From Bog-756 sp963777665 (lineage in GTDB: Bacteria; Actinomycetota; Acidimicrobiia; Acidimicrobiales; RAAP-2), in NCBI GenBank assembly GCA_963777665.1, contig CAVZRJ010000001.1, forward strand, positions 62,001 through 126,000: 64,000 nucleotides of DNA, written 5' to 3'. The position numbers and the translations under genes were made by a program. Positions 47,728-56,970 of this stretch are shown here, in pieces (within the stretch, counting starts at the first letter, position 1; every line of letters begins with the position of its first letter). The notes beneath the pieces were generated by a model. That model had not been told where the DNA came from and searched no databases. It was given only the letters and a program-made list of their open reading frames with translations.

Positions 47728-48960
47728 TCAGCCCACTCCCCGGGTGAGGAGCAGTGTGCCGGCGATTGGGCCGCCACCGTTGCTCACCGCGGCCACCTCG
47801 GGCAGTCCACCGCCCGCCCGTCGCACCTGGCGGTCGCCCCCTTCGCCCCTGAGCTGTACGCACGCTTCGTGGATGAGCCCGAACCCGTGGAGCCGCCCGC
47901 CCGAGAGCTGTCCACCGGCGGTGTTGAGCGGAAGCACCCCGTCGAGGGCAATGGCCTTCCCTCCCTCGACGAACGGCCCGCTCTCGCCCCGGCCGCAGAA
48001 GCCGAGGGCTTCCAACCAGACCATGGCGAGGACGGAGAACCCGTCGTAGAGCTCGGCCACGTCGACGTCGGCCGGTCCGAGCTCGGTGCGCTCCCACATC
48101 GAAGCGGCCGCGTCGCGGCCGGCCATGGTGGTCATGTCGTCGAACTGGTCCCAACTGGGCCGTCCCCGGAGCGCGGTGCCCACGGCGTTCACGTGGCAGA
48201 CCGGGTTCGGCGCGTCCGGGGCGTAGTCCTGGTGCGACACCACGAAGGCTGTCGAGCCGTCACTCGGGGCGTCGCAGTCGAAGAGGCAGAGCGGACTCGA
48301 GATCATCCGCGACGACAGGTAGTCGTCCATGCTCAGCGGATCACGGTAGACGGCCTTCGGGTTGCGCCCGGCGTTGCGGCGGCCGTTGAGCGCGATCTGG
48401 GCCAGCTGCTCGCGGGTCAGGCCGAATTCGTGCATCCGGCGCTCGGCGACCAGCGCAATCCAGTTCACGGCCGAGACCGCGCCGAACGGCAGGGTCCATT
48501 GGAGGAACCCCCCGAACCTCGGGGCGCCTCCGCCGCCGCCACCGCCGATACCGCCGATACCCTGGCGACCTCCGGAGCCCTGCGCGGTCGACTCGGACAC
48601 CGTTCGGTAGACCAGGACGTGCCGGGCCAGTCCGGCAGCTATGGCGAGACAGGCGGTGATCACGGCGCGCATCTGGGCCGGTCCCTCGCCGCCACCGTCG
48701 TGCCAGTTCAACCGCAGCCGCAGCGCATCCTGGACCTCGGGGCTCGACGGTCCGGCGAATCCCGCGGTGCCGGCGCCCATCCCCGGGTAGGTGGCCAATC
48801 CATCGATGTCGTCACGGGTGAGCCCGGCGTCGGCGACGGCAGCGAGGCATGCATCGGTCGTGAGGTCGAGATCGGTGCGCCCGAGGCGCCGGCCGACATC
48901 CGACTGCCCGATCCCCGAGATGATCGCCTGGCGCTCCGCCGGCTCGGTGGCGGGACTCAT
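47728..48960 (-). CDS. Thiolase superfamily / lipid-transfer-like acetyl-CoA acyltransferase
   Basis: 410 residues, intact. MSPATEPAERQAIISGIGQS begins the fold; LTTDACLAAVADAGLTRDDI, VDVAELYDGFSVLAMVWLEA and LPLNTAGGQLSGGRLHGFGL are typical of the SCP2-thiolase-like proteins (mycobacterial Ltp group). A glycine run (GGIGGGGGGG) near residue 140 is a flexible insert. In Actinobacteria such proteins act as retro-aldolases or thiolases together with a DUF35 partner. Here the DUF35 gene lies immediately upstream and its putative stop overlaps this ATG (ATGA, 48957-48960). As written both share one frame, probably because of an indel. Confidence 0.88.
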   Translation of the reverse strand: MSPATEPAERQAIISGIGQSDVGRRLGRTDLDLTTDACLAAVADAGLTRDDIDGLATYPGMGAGTAGFAGPSSPEVQDALRLRLNWHDGGGEGPAQMRAVITACLAIAAGLARHVLVYRTVSESTAQGSGGRQGIGGIGGGGGGGAPRFGGFLQWTLPFGAVSAVNWIALVAERRMHEFGLTREQLAQIALNGRRNAGRNPKAVYRDPLSMDDYLSSRMISSPLCLFDCDAPSDGSTAFVVSHQDYAPDAPNPVCHVNAVGTALRGRPSWDQFDDMTTMAGRDAAASMWERTELGPADVDVAELYDGFSVLAMVWLEALGFCGRGESGPFVEGGKAIALDGVLPLNTAGGQLSGGRLHGFGLIHEACVQLRGEGGDRQVRRAGGGLPEVAAVSNGGGPIAGTLLLTRGVG

Positions 48961-49405
48961 CGCGACGGCGCCTCTGCCTCGGTCCTCTGGCCCCGCAGGC
49001 CGGAAGAGGGGGAGATAGACGTCGTCCTGGTGTTCGAAGACGACCTCGACCGGCATGCCCGTACGCACGTCCTCGGGCTCCACATCGACCAGGTTGGTGG
49101 TCAGGCGGACGCTCTCCTGCTCGTCGATGGCGACCAGGCCGATGAGATACGGCTCGCTCCCCGGGATCCAGCCGTGCACGTTGAGGGTGTGGGCGACGAG
49201 GGTGGCTCGGCCGCTGACCTCGGCGGGAGCCAGCTGGTTCGAGAGGCAGTCGGGGCAGACGGGGCGACGGTGGGTGCACGTAGGTGAGGCACTCGGTGCA
49301 GCGGAGGAACCGGAGACGGCCGTCGGCGCCGCTCGTCCAGAAGAACTCGTTCTGCTTGATCGAGTCCGCGGAAGCAGACGGAATCGCAGGACCGCGTGCG
49401 GTCAC
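48957..49405 (-). CDS. DUF35 (zinc-ribbon plus OB-fold) acyl-CoA-associated protein, frameshifted
   Basis: Probably 148 residues: 449 bases minus two extra bases gives exactly 149 codons, ending at TGA over the thiolase ATG. It starts SADSIKQNEFFWTSGADGRL. The zinc ribbon has CTEC and, after a shift near 49280, CLSNQLAPAE. The OB-fold follows (LVAHTLNVHGWIPGSEPYLI, GLVAIDEQESVRLTTNLVD, VEVVFEHQDDVYLPLFRPA). DUF35 proteins are subunits or partners of thiolase-like and MaoC enzymes in steroid/lipid degradation. The GTG start overlaps the stop of the upstream 2-hydroxyacid dehydrogenase by three bases (49403-49405). Confidence 0.82.
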
Positions 49406-50391
49406 CGCCGGTCGAGCACTTCCGGGTTGACCACGTGGAGCGGGCGCGCGCCGGCCATGAGGCGGCAGAGGTCCTCTGCGATGGTCCGGGTGTGGTTGGA
49501 CTCGGTGTCGTAGGTGGCGCCGCCGATATGGGGCGTGAGCACCACATTGGTGAACCCGGTGAGCGGGTGGTCGGTGGCCAGGGACTCGCCCTCGAAGTGG
49601 TCGAGCCCGGCAGCGGAGACCTTGCCCGACCCGAGAGCAGCCACCAGCGAGTCGGTGTCGTGGAGCGCTGCACGGGCGGAGTTGAGGAAGACCACCCCGT
49701 CCCGCATGGCGGCGAACTGGCCGCTGCCGATCATCCCGGTCGTCTCCGGGGTCACCGCGGCGTGCATCGAGACGACGTCGGAACGCGTGCTAGCAGCTCG
49801 TCCAGGGACACCGTCGGTCCGTCGGTGTAGGGGTCGTAGACGACCACCTCCATCCCGAGGCCGCGGAGCCTCCAGCGCAGGGCGCGTCCGACCGCACCGA
49901 GGCCGACCAGGCCGGCCGTACGTCCCGTTCAGCTCCCAGGCGCGGAACCGCTGGTAGGGGATGGTTCCGTCCTTGTAGATCTCGCCCCGGCGGACGTCGC
50001 CGTCGGCAGGCACCAGGCCGCGGGTGGCGGCAAAGAGCAGTGCGACGGTGAGCTCGGCCACCGCGTCGGCGTTGCGCCCCGGCGCCCGGAGCACCGGTAC
50101 CCCGGCTGCGGTGGCGGCCGGCACGTCCACGTTGGTGGGGTCGCCCCTGCAGCTGCACACCGCCACGAGTGGCAGTTCGAAGAGCGGTCCGGCACACCGG
50201 TCGCTCTCGACGACGGCGATCGTGGCGCCCTCCGCAGCCATCCGCTCGGCGAGCTGCTCCGCGTTGTAGATGCGCAGCGTGGGCTGCTCGAGCCAGGAGT
50301 CGAGGGTCAGATCGGCCAGCTGGCCGAGGAGGTCGAGTCCCGGTCCTCGTACGGCAGCCGTCACCAGTGCCTTGGGTCGTCCTTCAGACAT
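49402..50391 (-). CDS. D-isomer-specific 2-hydroxyacid dehydrogenase family protein, frameshifted
   Basis: About 328 residues. The start is MSEGRPKALVTAAVRGPGLD. VPVLRAPGRNADAVAELTVA is the substrate-domain helix region. The Rossmann fold (GLVGLGAVGRALRWRLRGLG in another frame) is interrupted by shifts near 49918 and 49800. The catalytic Arg, Glu and His lie in VFLNSARAALHDTDSL, LDHFEGESLATDHPL and VVLTPHIGGATYDTE. It is NAD(P)-dependent and interconverts 2-hydroxy and 2-oxo acids (phosphoglycerate- or glyoxylate-type). It is divergent from the FGGY kinase, ~110 bases apart, and followed by the DUF35/thiolase pair. Confidence 0.88.
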   Translation of the reverse strand: MSEGRPKALVTAAVRGPGLDLLGQLADLTLDSWLEQPTLRIYNAEQLAERMAAEGATIAVVESDRCAGPLFELPLVAVCSCRGDPTNVDVPAATAAGVPVLRAPGRNADAVAELTVALLFAATRGLVPADGDVRRGEIYKDGTIPYQRFRAWELNGTYGRPGRPRCGRTRPALEAPRPRDGGGRLRPLHRRTDGVPGRAASTRSDVVSMHAAVTPETTGMIGSGQFAAMRDGVVFLNSARAALHDTDSLVAALGSGKVSAAGLDHFEGESLATDHPLTGFTNVVLTPHIGGATYDTESNHTRTIAEDLCRLMAGARPLHVVNPEVLDRR

Positions 50392-50499
50392 CGGTTCGGC
50401 ATTCCCCCCGTTCGGCGTCTCGGCAATGCCGGAGGGTAGCATCTGCCCGCGATCGCGATCGCGTCCATAATGACCCCCCATGACACGACAGGCCGACCA

Positions 50500-51876
50500 G
50501 TGAGCTCGGAGACCCGGGTTGCAGGGCGACGACTGCACGATCGGAGTCGACGTCGGCACGACGGCCGTCAAGGCGGTCGCCGTCGACGCCCGGGGTCAGG
50601 TGCTGGCCCGGACCCGGGTGCCCCACACCGTGTCCACCCCGACCGCCGACCATCTGGAGCACGACGCGGCCCGGGCCTGGCGCCGGGGACCGCGGCGGGC
50701 GTTCGCCGAGGTGTCGGCCGCACTCGAGGGACCGGCCGCCGGTGTGGTGGTGACGTCGATGGTGCCCTCGATCACCGCGGTCAACCGGCGGGGCGTCCCC
50801 CAGGTGCCCGGCCTGCTCTACGGCGACGTGCGTGCCCGACGCCGGGACCTCGGGTCCCGACGACTACGGGGGCGAGCGGGATCAGGGCATGCGGATGCTC
50901 ACCTGGGCGGTCGGCCACATGCCCGGTGCTTCCGGGTACTGGCCCTGTCAAGCCGTGGCCAGCAACGCGCTCTGCGGCGTGCCGGCCGTCGACACGGCGA
51001 CGGCCACCTCCTTCGGCGCGCTGTTCGACCGGGGGCGGTGGGACCTCGAGTGCACTCGCCGAGCTCGGCATCGAGGAGCGACAGCTGTCTGTCGTCACCC
51101 CGCTCGGTCAGTCGGCCGGCACGGTCACCGGGAGTCCCACCAAGGTCGGCGGTGGTTCGATCGACGCCTTCTGTGAGCAGATGGTGGCCGGAGCGGACCG
51201 CCCCGGCGACGTGCTCGCCATCTTCGGCGCGACCCTGATCGTGTGGGTGGTGACGGAGGAATGGCGCGAGATCCCCGGACTGATCAGCTACCCGAGCACC
51301 GTTCCCGGTCAGGTCATGATCGGCGGGCCGAGCAACGCCGGGGGACTGTTCGCCGACTGGTCACGGGCACTTTCGGGGGGAGGACCGGTGGCGACCGAGG
51401 GGCGGGTGGGAGATCCGCGTCGGGTCCCGGTCTGGCAGCCCTACCTCCGGGGTGAGCGGACGCCGTTCTACGATCCCGATCTTCGGGCCAGCCTGCACGG
51501 TCTCGACATCACCCAGGGCCCGCAGGCCGTGGTCCGGGCCGCCCAGGAGGCCAGCGGGTTCGTGATCCGGCGCATCATCGAACGCGCCGGCGGGAAGGCC
51601 AGTCGGATCGTGGCCACCGGCGGGGGGTCGCGTTCTCTCCCGTGGATGCAGGCGGTGGCGGATGCGACCGGGACCCCGGTGGAGACGGTCGGCGTCCCCG
51701 AGGGTGCCGCGCTCGGCGCGGCGTTCCTCGCCCGGATGGCGGCCGGTATCGAGTCGGACTTCAATGCGGCCGCCGCGTGGGCCTCACCGGGACGCCGGAT
51801 CGACCCGGACTCGGCGTGGGAGGCGGCAGCCGCCGAGCGCTTCGCCGTGTTCGAGGCGCTCGGCCCCGAGGGGTGA
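50500..51876 (+). CDS. FGGY family carbohydrate kinase, frameshifted
   Basis: About 458 residues. The N-terminal ATPase strand is TIGVDVGTTAVKAVAVD. The C-terminal domain has SFVIRRIIERAGGKA-like helices, IVATGGGSRSLPWMQAVADA (adenosine loop) and TVGVPEGAALGAAFLARM. Xylulokinase/ribulokinase-type sugar kinase; the substrate is unclear. The GTG at 50500 (SSETRVAG), joined through one extra base near 50527, gives a natural start; TTG at 50519 is the uninterrupted alternative. Further shifts lie near 50850 and 51052. Divergent from the 2-hydroxyacid dehydrogenase. Confidence 0.85.
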   Translation: MSSETRVAGRRLHDRSRRRHDGRQGGRRRRPGSGAGPDPGAPHRVHPDRRPSGARRGPGLAPGTAAGVRRGVGRTRGTGRRCGGDVDGALDHRGQPAGRPPGARPALRRRACPTPGPRVPTTTGASGIRACGCSPGRSATCPVLPGTGPVKPWPATRSAACRPSTRRRPPPSARCSTGGGGTSSALAELGIEERQLSVVTPLGQSAGTVTGSPTKVGGGSIDAFCEQMVAGADRPGDVLAIFGATLIVWVVTEEWREIPGLISYPSTVPGQVMIGGPSNAGGLFADWSRALSGGGPVATEGRVGDPRRVPVWQPYLRGERTPFYDPDLRASLHGLDITQGPQAVVRAAQEASGFVIRRIIERAGGKASRIVATGGGSRSLPWMQAVADATGTPVETVGVPEGAALGAAFLARMAAGIESDFNAAAAWASPGRRIDPDSAWEAAAAERFAVFEALGPEG

Positions 51877-51915
51877 GGTCAACCGGATAGGTCCGGGCCC
51901 GCCGGGCGCCGGTGA

Positions 51916-53160
51916 CTATCCGGCGCGGCTCGAGGTGAAGGTCGACTTGAGGACGCCGCTCGCCTCCGGGCGGGCCAGGGTCTTGAGGGCGTCCCACCAC
52001 CCCTCGAGCGGGTACCGGTGGGTGACCATCGCGGTGAGGTCGATCCTGCGGTCCTGCACCAGCGAGAGGTAGTGGTCGATGGCATGGCGTCGCCGGCCCT
52101 CGAACTCCTCCGTGGCGAAGGCGTTGGATCCGACGATGGTCAACTCCTTGAAGTACACCGGGGTCGACTCCCAGCGACCGGGGACGGCCACCCCGGTGTA
52201 GACGAGCATCCCCCGCTCCGCGAGCACCCGTACCCCGACCTCGAGCGTCTCGGGCCTGGCCACCGAGTCGTAGATCATGTCGATGTGGCCCGGGTGCGCC
52301 ATGGGGAGGCCGTCGAGGGCCTGGTGCAGGACGCCACCGGACCACTCGGCGAGCGCCTCGACCACCGCCAGGCTCGGTTCGTGGGCGACGACCAGTGCGG
52401 CGCCCATCCTGCGCGCCATCTCGGCCTGGGCCGGGAAACGGGCTACCACCGCGACCTCCACCCCCGGGTAGAGGGCGGTCAGGATGGCCAGGCTGCTGAG
52501 ACCGAGCGCCCCGGCCCCGTAGACGACGACCTTCCCCTCGGACGGCGGCGGATGGTTCACCACCGCGTGGAAGGAGACCGAGAACGGATCGGCCATCACC
52601 GCGGCCTCGTCGCTCACGTCGTCGGGCACCGGGTGGAGCATCGAGTCGTGGGCGGCCATGAGCTCCGCCCACGCCCCCGGTGCGCCGGTGACCACCCCGA
52701 TGTGCACTCCGGGTCCGATCGGACCCTTGGTGAACGACCAGCATCGGTTGACGGCGCCACTCTGGCAGGGCGGGCAGAGCGGCTCGATCCCGCGGGGAGC
52801 ACAGCTCAACCACGGATTGAGGACGACCCGCTGGCCGACGTCGAGTCCCCGGGCATCGGGACCCAGCTCGACCACTTCCGCGACGACCTCGTGCCCGGGC
52901 ACATGGGGCAGGGACGAGAACGCAGCCATCGGGTTGTCGATGTCCCCGTCCGCGAAGTCCCCGAGGACCAGCTTGGCGTCGGACCCGCAGACGCCGGCCA
53001 GGATCGGACGGGTCACCACCCAGTCGGGCCGGACGGGCGTCGCGTCGTCCACCTCGTGGAGGCCGAAGGGCAGATGGACGAGCCGCTCCTCCAGTTCGTC
53101 GGTGGCGACCGGTCGGGGCTCGTCACGGTCGGGTCGGGCCCCGAACACGAGTGCCTTCAC
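51916..53160 (-). CDS. Zinc-dependent alcohol dehydrogenase (MDR family)
   Basis: 414 residues from the GTG at 53160 (VKALVFGARPDRDEP). Catalytic-zinc residues are in AGVCGSDAKLVLGD and VPGHEVVAEVVELG. A structural-zinc loop has CAPRGIEPLCPPCQSGAVNR. The cofactor loop is VVVYGAGALGLSSLAIL. It would oxidise a secondary or polyol alcohol with NAD(P)+. In the sequence it is in frame with the SDR gene upstream, giving one 694-codon reading frame. A TGA in another frame overlaps this GTG exactly (53157-53160), so two coupled genes are more likely than a fusion. Confidence 0.87.
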   Translation of the reverse strand: MKALVFGARPDRDEPRPVATDELEERLVHLPFGLHEVDDATPVRPDWVVTRPILAGVCGSDAKLVLGDFADGDIDNPMAAFSSLPHVPGHEVVAEVVELGPDARGLDVGQRVVLNPWLSCAPRGIEPLCPPCQSGAVNRCWSFTKGPIGPGVHIGVVTGAPGAWAELMAAHDSMLHPVPDDVSDEAAVMADPFSVSFHAVVNHPPPSEGKVVVYGAGALGLSSLAILTALYPGVEVAVVARFPAQAEMARRMGAALVVAHEPSLAVVEALAEWSGGVLHQALDGLPMAHPGHIDMIYDSVARPETLEVGVRVLAERGMLVYTGVAVPGRWESTPVYFKELTIVGSNAFATEEFEGRRRHAIDHYLSLVQDRRIDLTAMVTHRYPLEGWWDALKTLARPEASGVLKSTFTSSRAG

Positions 53161-54000
53161 GATCCTGCCCCGCCGGACCTTGACCGCGTCGGTCGCCGTG
53201 TCGGCCATGGACCGCATGGCGGTGACGAACCCGTCGAAGTCCTTGGTCTTCATCTCGACCACCGCCTTGAGGTCGGGCACGTAGAGCTCGAAGTGCTCGC
53301 CCACGATGCAGTCGAGGATGCCGGAGGCGACCTCCTCGGGCGGGACCAGCGGGCCGGTGTACATCGGCGGGTCGTTGTCGGGCTGGTCCCAGATCTCCGT
53401 GTCGACGGGGCCGGGCAGGACCAGGCGGACCGAGACACCGGTCCCGAGCAGATCGGCGGCCATCGCCTCGCTCCACCCGGCCAGGGCGAACTTGGACCCG
53501 CTGTAGGCCGCCTCGGTGGCGATGCCCACTCGGCCCCCCATGCTCGAGACGTTGACGATCGTTCCGGACCCCCGCTCGAGCAGCCGCGGCAGCAGGGCCA
53601 GCGTCATCGCCACCGGCGAGAAGTAATTGACCGTCATCACCCGGGTGACCTCGGCAATGGTGAGGCGGTCCACGGGGCGTCGCATGGGGATGGCCGCGTT
53701 GTTGACGATCACGTCGAGCGGACCGACCTCGTCCCAGATCCGGACGGCCAGGTCGGCTGCAGCGTCCGGGTCGGACAGGTCGGCGGCCCAGAAGCGCGAG
53801 TCCGGGGCGCTCTGCCGGCACTCCGACGTGATCTGCTCGAGCCGTTCGGCTCTGCGTGCGACGAGGGCGACCGTGGCTCCTCGGGCGGCCATCATCCGGG
53901 CAGTGGCGGCACCGATCCCGGAGGAGGCTCCGGTGACGAGGGCCACCGTTCCCGGACCCACGGCCCGATCGGGGCCCGGGTCAGCGGGCATCGAGGTCAT
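53157..54000 (-). CDS. Short-chain dehydrogenase/reductase (SDR), probable hidden one-base indel at its end
   Basis: 280 residues if one extra base near the end is removed (844 minus 1 is 281 codons). The cofactor loop is VALVTGASSGIGAATARMMA, then LDVIVNNAAIPMRRP, TIVNVSSMGGRVG and the AAYSGSKFALAGW Tyr/Lys pair. FELYVPDLKAVVEMKTKDFD near the C-terminus parallels the SDR at 35656, its paralogue. The substrate is unknown; the neighbouring alcohol dehydrogenase suggests serial alcohol/ketone steps. The start at 54000 or the ATG at 53991 overlaps the PIG-L gene by 10-20 bases, so this is a tight operon. Confidence 0.87.
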
Positions 54001-54770
54001 CGGCCGAGGATAGGCGTTCCCAGCCCGGAGGCGGGGTGTCGAGCCGCCAGTATTGCTCCGGCACGTTGCCGTCCAGTCGCTCGGAGAGCAGGTGGTCGCG
54101 TTCGAGCGGCCCGATCTGGCTCGCGTAGCAGGCGATCGCGGTGCGCTTGGCGTCCATGTCCGGGCGGACCGGGACCACGGCCGGTGTCGGCCACAGCGAT
54201 GCTCGGAAGAGCTTGGCGATCCGCCAGGCCAGGAGGCCGGGCAGGTGCTTGTAGCCGGCGTCCTCGTAGCCGAACCAAAGGGGGGCTCCCGGTGCCCCGT
54301 CCTTCGCCGCGCGGACCAGCAGGCCGGCGTCGTGGGTGAGGACGTGGTCCGGATTGGCCAGGCCCATGGGAAGGAAGACCGCGGTCGGGCGGGCGTCGTC
54401 GATTGCCGTGCGGAGCGCGGGTACCACGTCGGTCGGGGAGTAGCGCTGCTCCGCCGACAGGTACTGGTGGTCGGAGAACTCGAGCCAGACCGTTTTGGCG
54501 CCCATCGAGGTCATGGCGGCGCGGTCCTCCTCGCGGCGGACCGCCACGACGTCGTCCCCGGTCGCGAAGCCTCCGGCGGCGTCCCAGTCGGTGACCTCGT
54601 CCGGGTAGGTCGGTGGCCGACCGGCAAGCACGGTGACTACGGTGCTCCCCGGGTAGGAGGTGAGGAGGTGGGCTGCACCGAGGGCGGCGTCGTCGAAGTG
54701 GGGGGAGACCACCACGATCCGGTCCAGTGCCCCGTCGGGAAGCGCGCCCCACAGCGTTCGAGTCGTCCAT
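53981..54770 (-). CDS. PIG-L/LmbE-type deacetylase, one frameshift near the start
   Basis: About 262 residues. The zinc site is VVVSPHFDDAALGAAHLL (PHxDD motif with Phe) and the later metal histidines are in GLANPDHVLTHDAGLL. Residues GALPDGALDRIVVVS lie across a shift near 54755. RREEDRAAMTSMGAKTVWLE is the typical helix. Family members deacetylate N-acetylglucosaminyl lipids or thiols, as in mycothiol synthesis and natural-product pathways. It precedes the SDR and alcohol dehydrogenase genes on the same strand with overlap. Confidence 0.85.
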
Positions 54771-54812
54771 CACCGGAGCGTAACGGAGCAGCCGGACCGA
54801 CCGGCGGGCCGC

Positions 54813-55652
54813 TCAGCCGAGTGCCCGGCGGATGAAGCCGATCATCCCGACGATGGTGAGGACGACGAGGAACACGACGCACACCACGAAGCAGAGCCAG
54901 GTCTGGATATGGGGGACGCTCGGAACCATCAACCCGCGGAGTCCCTCGCTCACGTAGGTCATCGGGTTCAGTGCCGAGAGGACCTGGAACCACGGGAGCT
55001 TGCTCAGTGAGGGCCAGGGGTACTGGCTCGAGCCGGTGAAAATGAGCGGGGTGAGCACCAACGCGAAGGTCACGTTGATCCGGTTAGGAGGCACATAGGT
55101 GCCGAGGATCAGCCCCATCGCAGCGCCCAGGAGCGAGCCGAGGACGGTCATGACCACGACGGCGCCGGCCGTCGACGCCCGAAACGGGATCGATCCCAGG
55201 ATCCACACACCGATCGGGAACATCACGGCGGCCGCCACGAAGCCCCGCATCGCGGCAAAGATCACCTTCTCGACCGCGACCGCGCCGATCGGGAGCGGCG
55301 CGAGCAGGCGGTCTTCGATCTCGTTGCTGTAGGAGAACTCGATGACCAGGGGAAGCGCGGTGCTCTGCAGCCCGGTGAGGACCGCCGCCAGGGCCACCAG
55401 GCCGGGAAAGAGCACCAGCTCGTAGCCCGGACGCGCGTACCCGAGCTCGGTGAGCACCTTGCCGAAGACGAGGAGCAGGAAGAGCGGTTGGAGGATGACC
55501 TGGGCCAGGAAGATCGGGAACTCCCGACCGGTGACGAAGAGATCCCGTCGGAGGATGGCCAGGCCGGTCCGCCAGGGTCCCCGATGGGGGAGTCGGCCGG
55601 GCGCCGGACCCTGGGCGGGCGGTGCGGACGGTGCAGGGGGTACCGAGCCCAC
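54813..55652 (-). CDS. ABC-2 type transporter permease
   Basis: 279 residues, intact. A proline-rich cytoplasmic N-terminus is followed by six membrane segments, among them FPIFLAQVILQPLFLLLVFG, LVLFPGLVALAAVLTGLQST and CFVVCVVFLVVLTIVGMIGF. The ABC-2 signature region includes FSYSNEIEDRLLAPLPIGAV. It is the membrane half of an exporter for drugs, lipids or polysaccharides. The GTG at 55652 lies five bases after the stop of the matching ATPase gene, so the pair forms one operon. The cargo is unknown. Confidence 0.9.
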   Translation of the reverse strand: MGSVPPAPSAPPAQGPAPGRLPHRGPWRTGLAILRRDLFVTGREFPIFLAQVILQPLFLLLVFGKVLTELGYARPGYELVLFPGLVALAAVLTGLQSTALPLVIEFSYSNEIEDRLLAPLPIGAVAVEKVIFAAMRGFVAAAVMFPIGVWILGSIPFRASTAGAVVVMTVLGSLLGAAMGLILGTYVPPNRINVTFALVLTPLIFTGSSQYPWPSLSKLPWFQVLSALNPMTYVSEGLRGLMVPSVPHIQTWLCFVVCVVFLVVLTIVGMIGFIRRALG

Positions 55653-55657
55653 GGTGG

Positions 55658-56740
55658 TCAGCGGAGTGCCCTTCCGGTCAGGTGGATGAAGACGTCCTCC
55701 AGGTTGGGCTCACCCAGTCTGGCATCCACGAGGCTCGCGCCGGAGGTGCTGACGGCCTGGGCCACCGGAGCCACGAACGTGGCGGGCTCACCCTCGACGT
55801 GGATCCGGATGCGCCATCCGCTGACGGTCGGGTCGTCGAGCCGCTCGGTCTCGCGCACCCCTGCGAGGGCGCCGATACCGGCGACCAGCGCGGTGGCGTC
55901 GGCCTGGCTTCCCGCCGCCGGTTCGACCGTGCAGTCGAGAGTGCGCTCGCCGGCCATCCCCCGCACCAGCGCGTCGGGAGTGTCGAGGGCCAGCAGGGTC
56001 CCGTGGTCGATGATGGCCACCCGGTCGCTGAGGGTCGCAGCCTCGTCCATGTCGTGGGTCGTGATCACCACCGTCGTCCCGGACGCCTTGAGCTCGGCCA
56101 CCTTCTCCCAGAGGAAGAGGCGGGCCGCCGGGTCGAGACCGGTCGACGGCTCGTCGAGGAACAGGACGGCGGGCGAGTGCATGAGGGCCCGGGCGATCAT
56201 CATCCGCTGGATCTGACCGCCCGAGAAGTCGTCGGGCCGGCCGTTCGGCCGGTCGGCGAGCCCGAACTGCTCCAGCAGTGCATCGGCCAACCGGTTCCGC
56301 TGCTCACGCGGCACGCCGTGGTAGCTGGCATGGAAGAGCAGGTTCTGGCGCACCGACAGCGCGCGGTCGAGATTGTTCTGCTGCGGCACCACCCCGAGGA
56401 CCCGGCGTGCGCCGACCGGATCGCTCGCGACATCGACCCCGGCGACGAGCGCCCGTCCCCGGGTCGGTCGGATCCGGGTGGTGAGGATGCCGATGGTGGT
56501 GGATTTGCCCGCACCGTTGGGCCCGAGGAAACCGAAGACCTCGCCGTGGTCGACCTGGAAGCTCACCCCGGCCAGTGAGTCCACCGGTGCCTTGGGGTAC
56601 CGCTTGGCCAGGTCGGCGACCTCGACGGCGGGCTCGGGCGCTGCACGGCGCGAGGACCCGCCGGGACGGATCGCGGTCAGCTCACCGCTGAAACGTCCCG
56701 GGCCGGAGTCACCGTCCGTGTCGTGAGGTGCTGCGCTCAT
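55658..56740 (-). CDS. ABC-2 type exporter ATP-binding protein
   Basis: 360 residues, intact. Walker A is GFLGPNGAGKSTTIGIL, the Q-loop is VPQQNNLDRALSVRQNL, the signature DDFSGGQIQRMMIARAL, Walker B AVLFLDEPSTGLDPAARLFL, and the switch is VVITTHDMDEAATLSDRVAI. The C-terminal ~70 residues form the DrrA-like extension (GEPNLEDVFIHLTGRALR). It drives the adjacent ABC-2 permease. The start at MSAAPHDTDGDSG (56740) is used, although the frame is open further upstream. It is divergent from the solute-binding protein gene. Confidence 0.92.
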   Translation of the reverse strand: MSAAPHDTDGDSGPGRFSGELTAIRPGGSSRRAAPEPAVEVADLAKRYPKAPVDSLAGVSFQVDHGEVFGFLGPNGAGKSTTIGILTTRIRPTRGRALVAGVDVASDPVGARRVLGVVPQQNNLDRALSVRQNLLFHASYHGVPREQRNRLADALLEQFGLADRPNGRPDDFSGGQIQRMMIARALMHSPAVLFLDEPSTGLDPAARLFLWEKVAELKASGTTVVITTHDMDEAATLSDRVAIIDHGTLLALDTPDALVRGMAGERTLDCTVEPAAGSQADATALVAGIGALAGVRETERLDDPTVSGWRIRIHVEGEPATFVAPVAQAVSTSGASLVDARLGEPNLEDVFIHLTGRALR

Positions 56741-56970
56741 GCCCCCGTCTCTCGTGTCGTGGCGGGTCCTCGGCGGACCGTTCCTGGATCGACGACGTGT
56801 CCCCGACCGGTGCCGACGATACGGTACGGGAAGCACGGACGGCACAACTCCGACCCTCGACTGCGGGATCGGCCGGCCCGCGGGGAGGTGGAGGTGAAGG
56901 TCGTCACCGGAAGCGGGGTGTGGCGGCGAGCCGTCCGCGGGCACACCTGGCGCGCACAAGGATCGTCCGC

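Noticed and set aside
47728..49179. A DUF35-thiolase fusion protein
   Set aside because: ATGA at 48957-48960 plus exact codon arithmetic with two extra bases favour separate genes.
51916..54000. A 694-residue SDR-alcohol dehydrogenase fusion protein
   Set aside because: A GTGA overlap at 53157-53160 and the codon count after removing one base favour two separate coupled genes.
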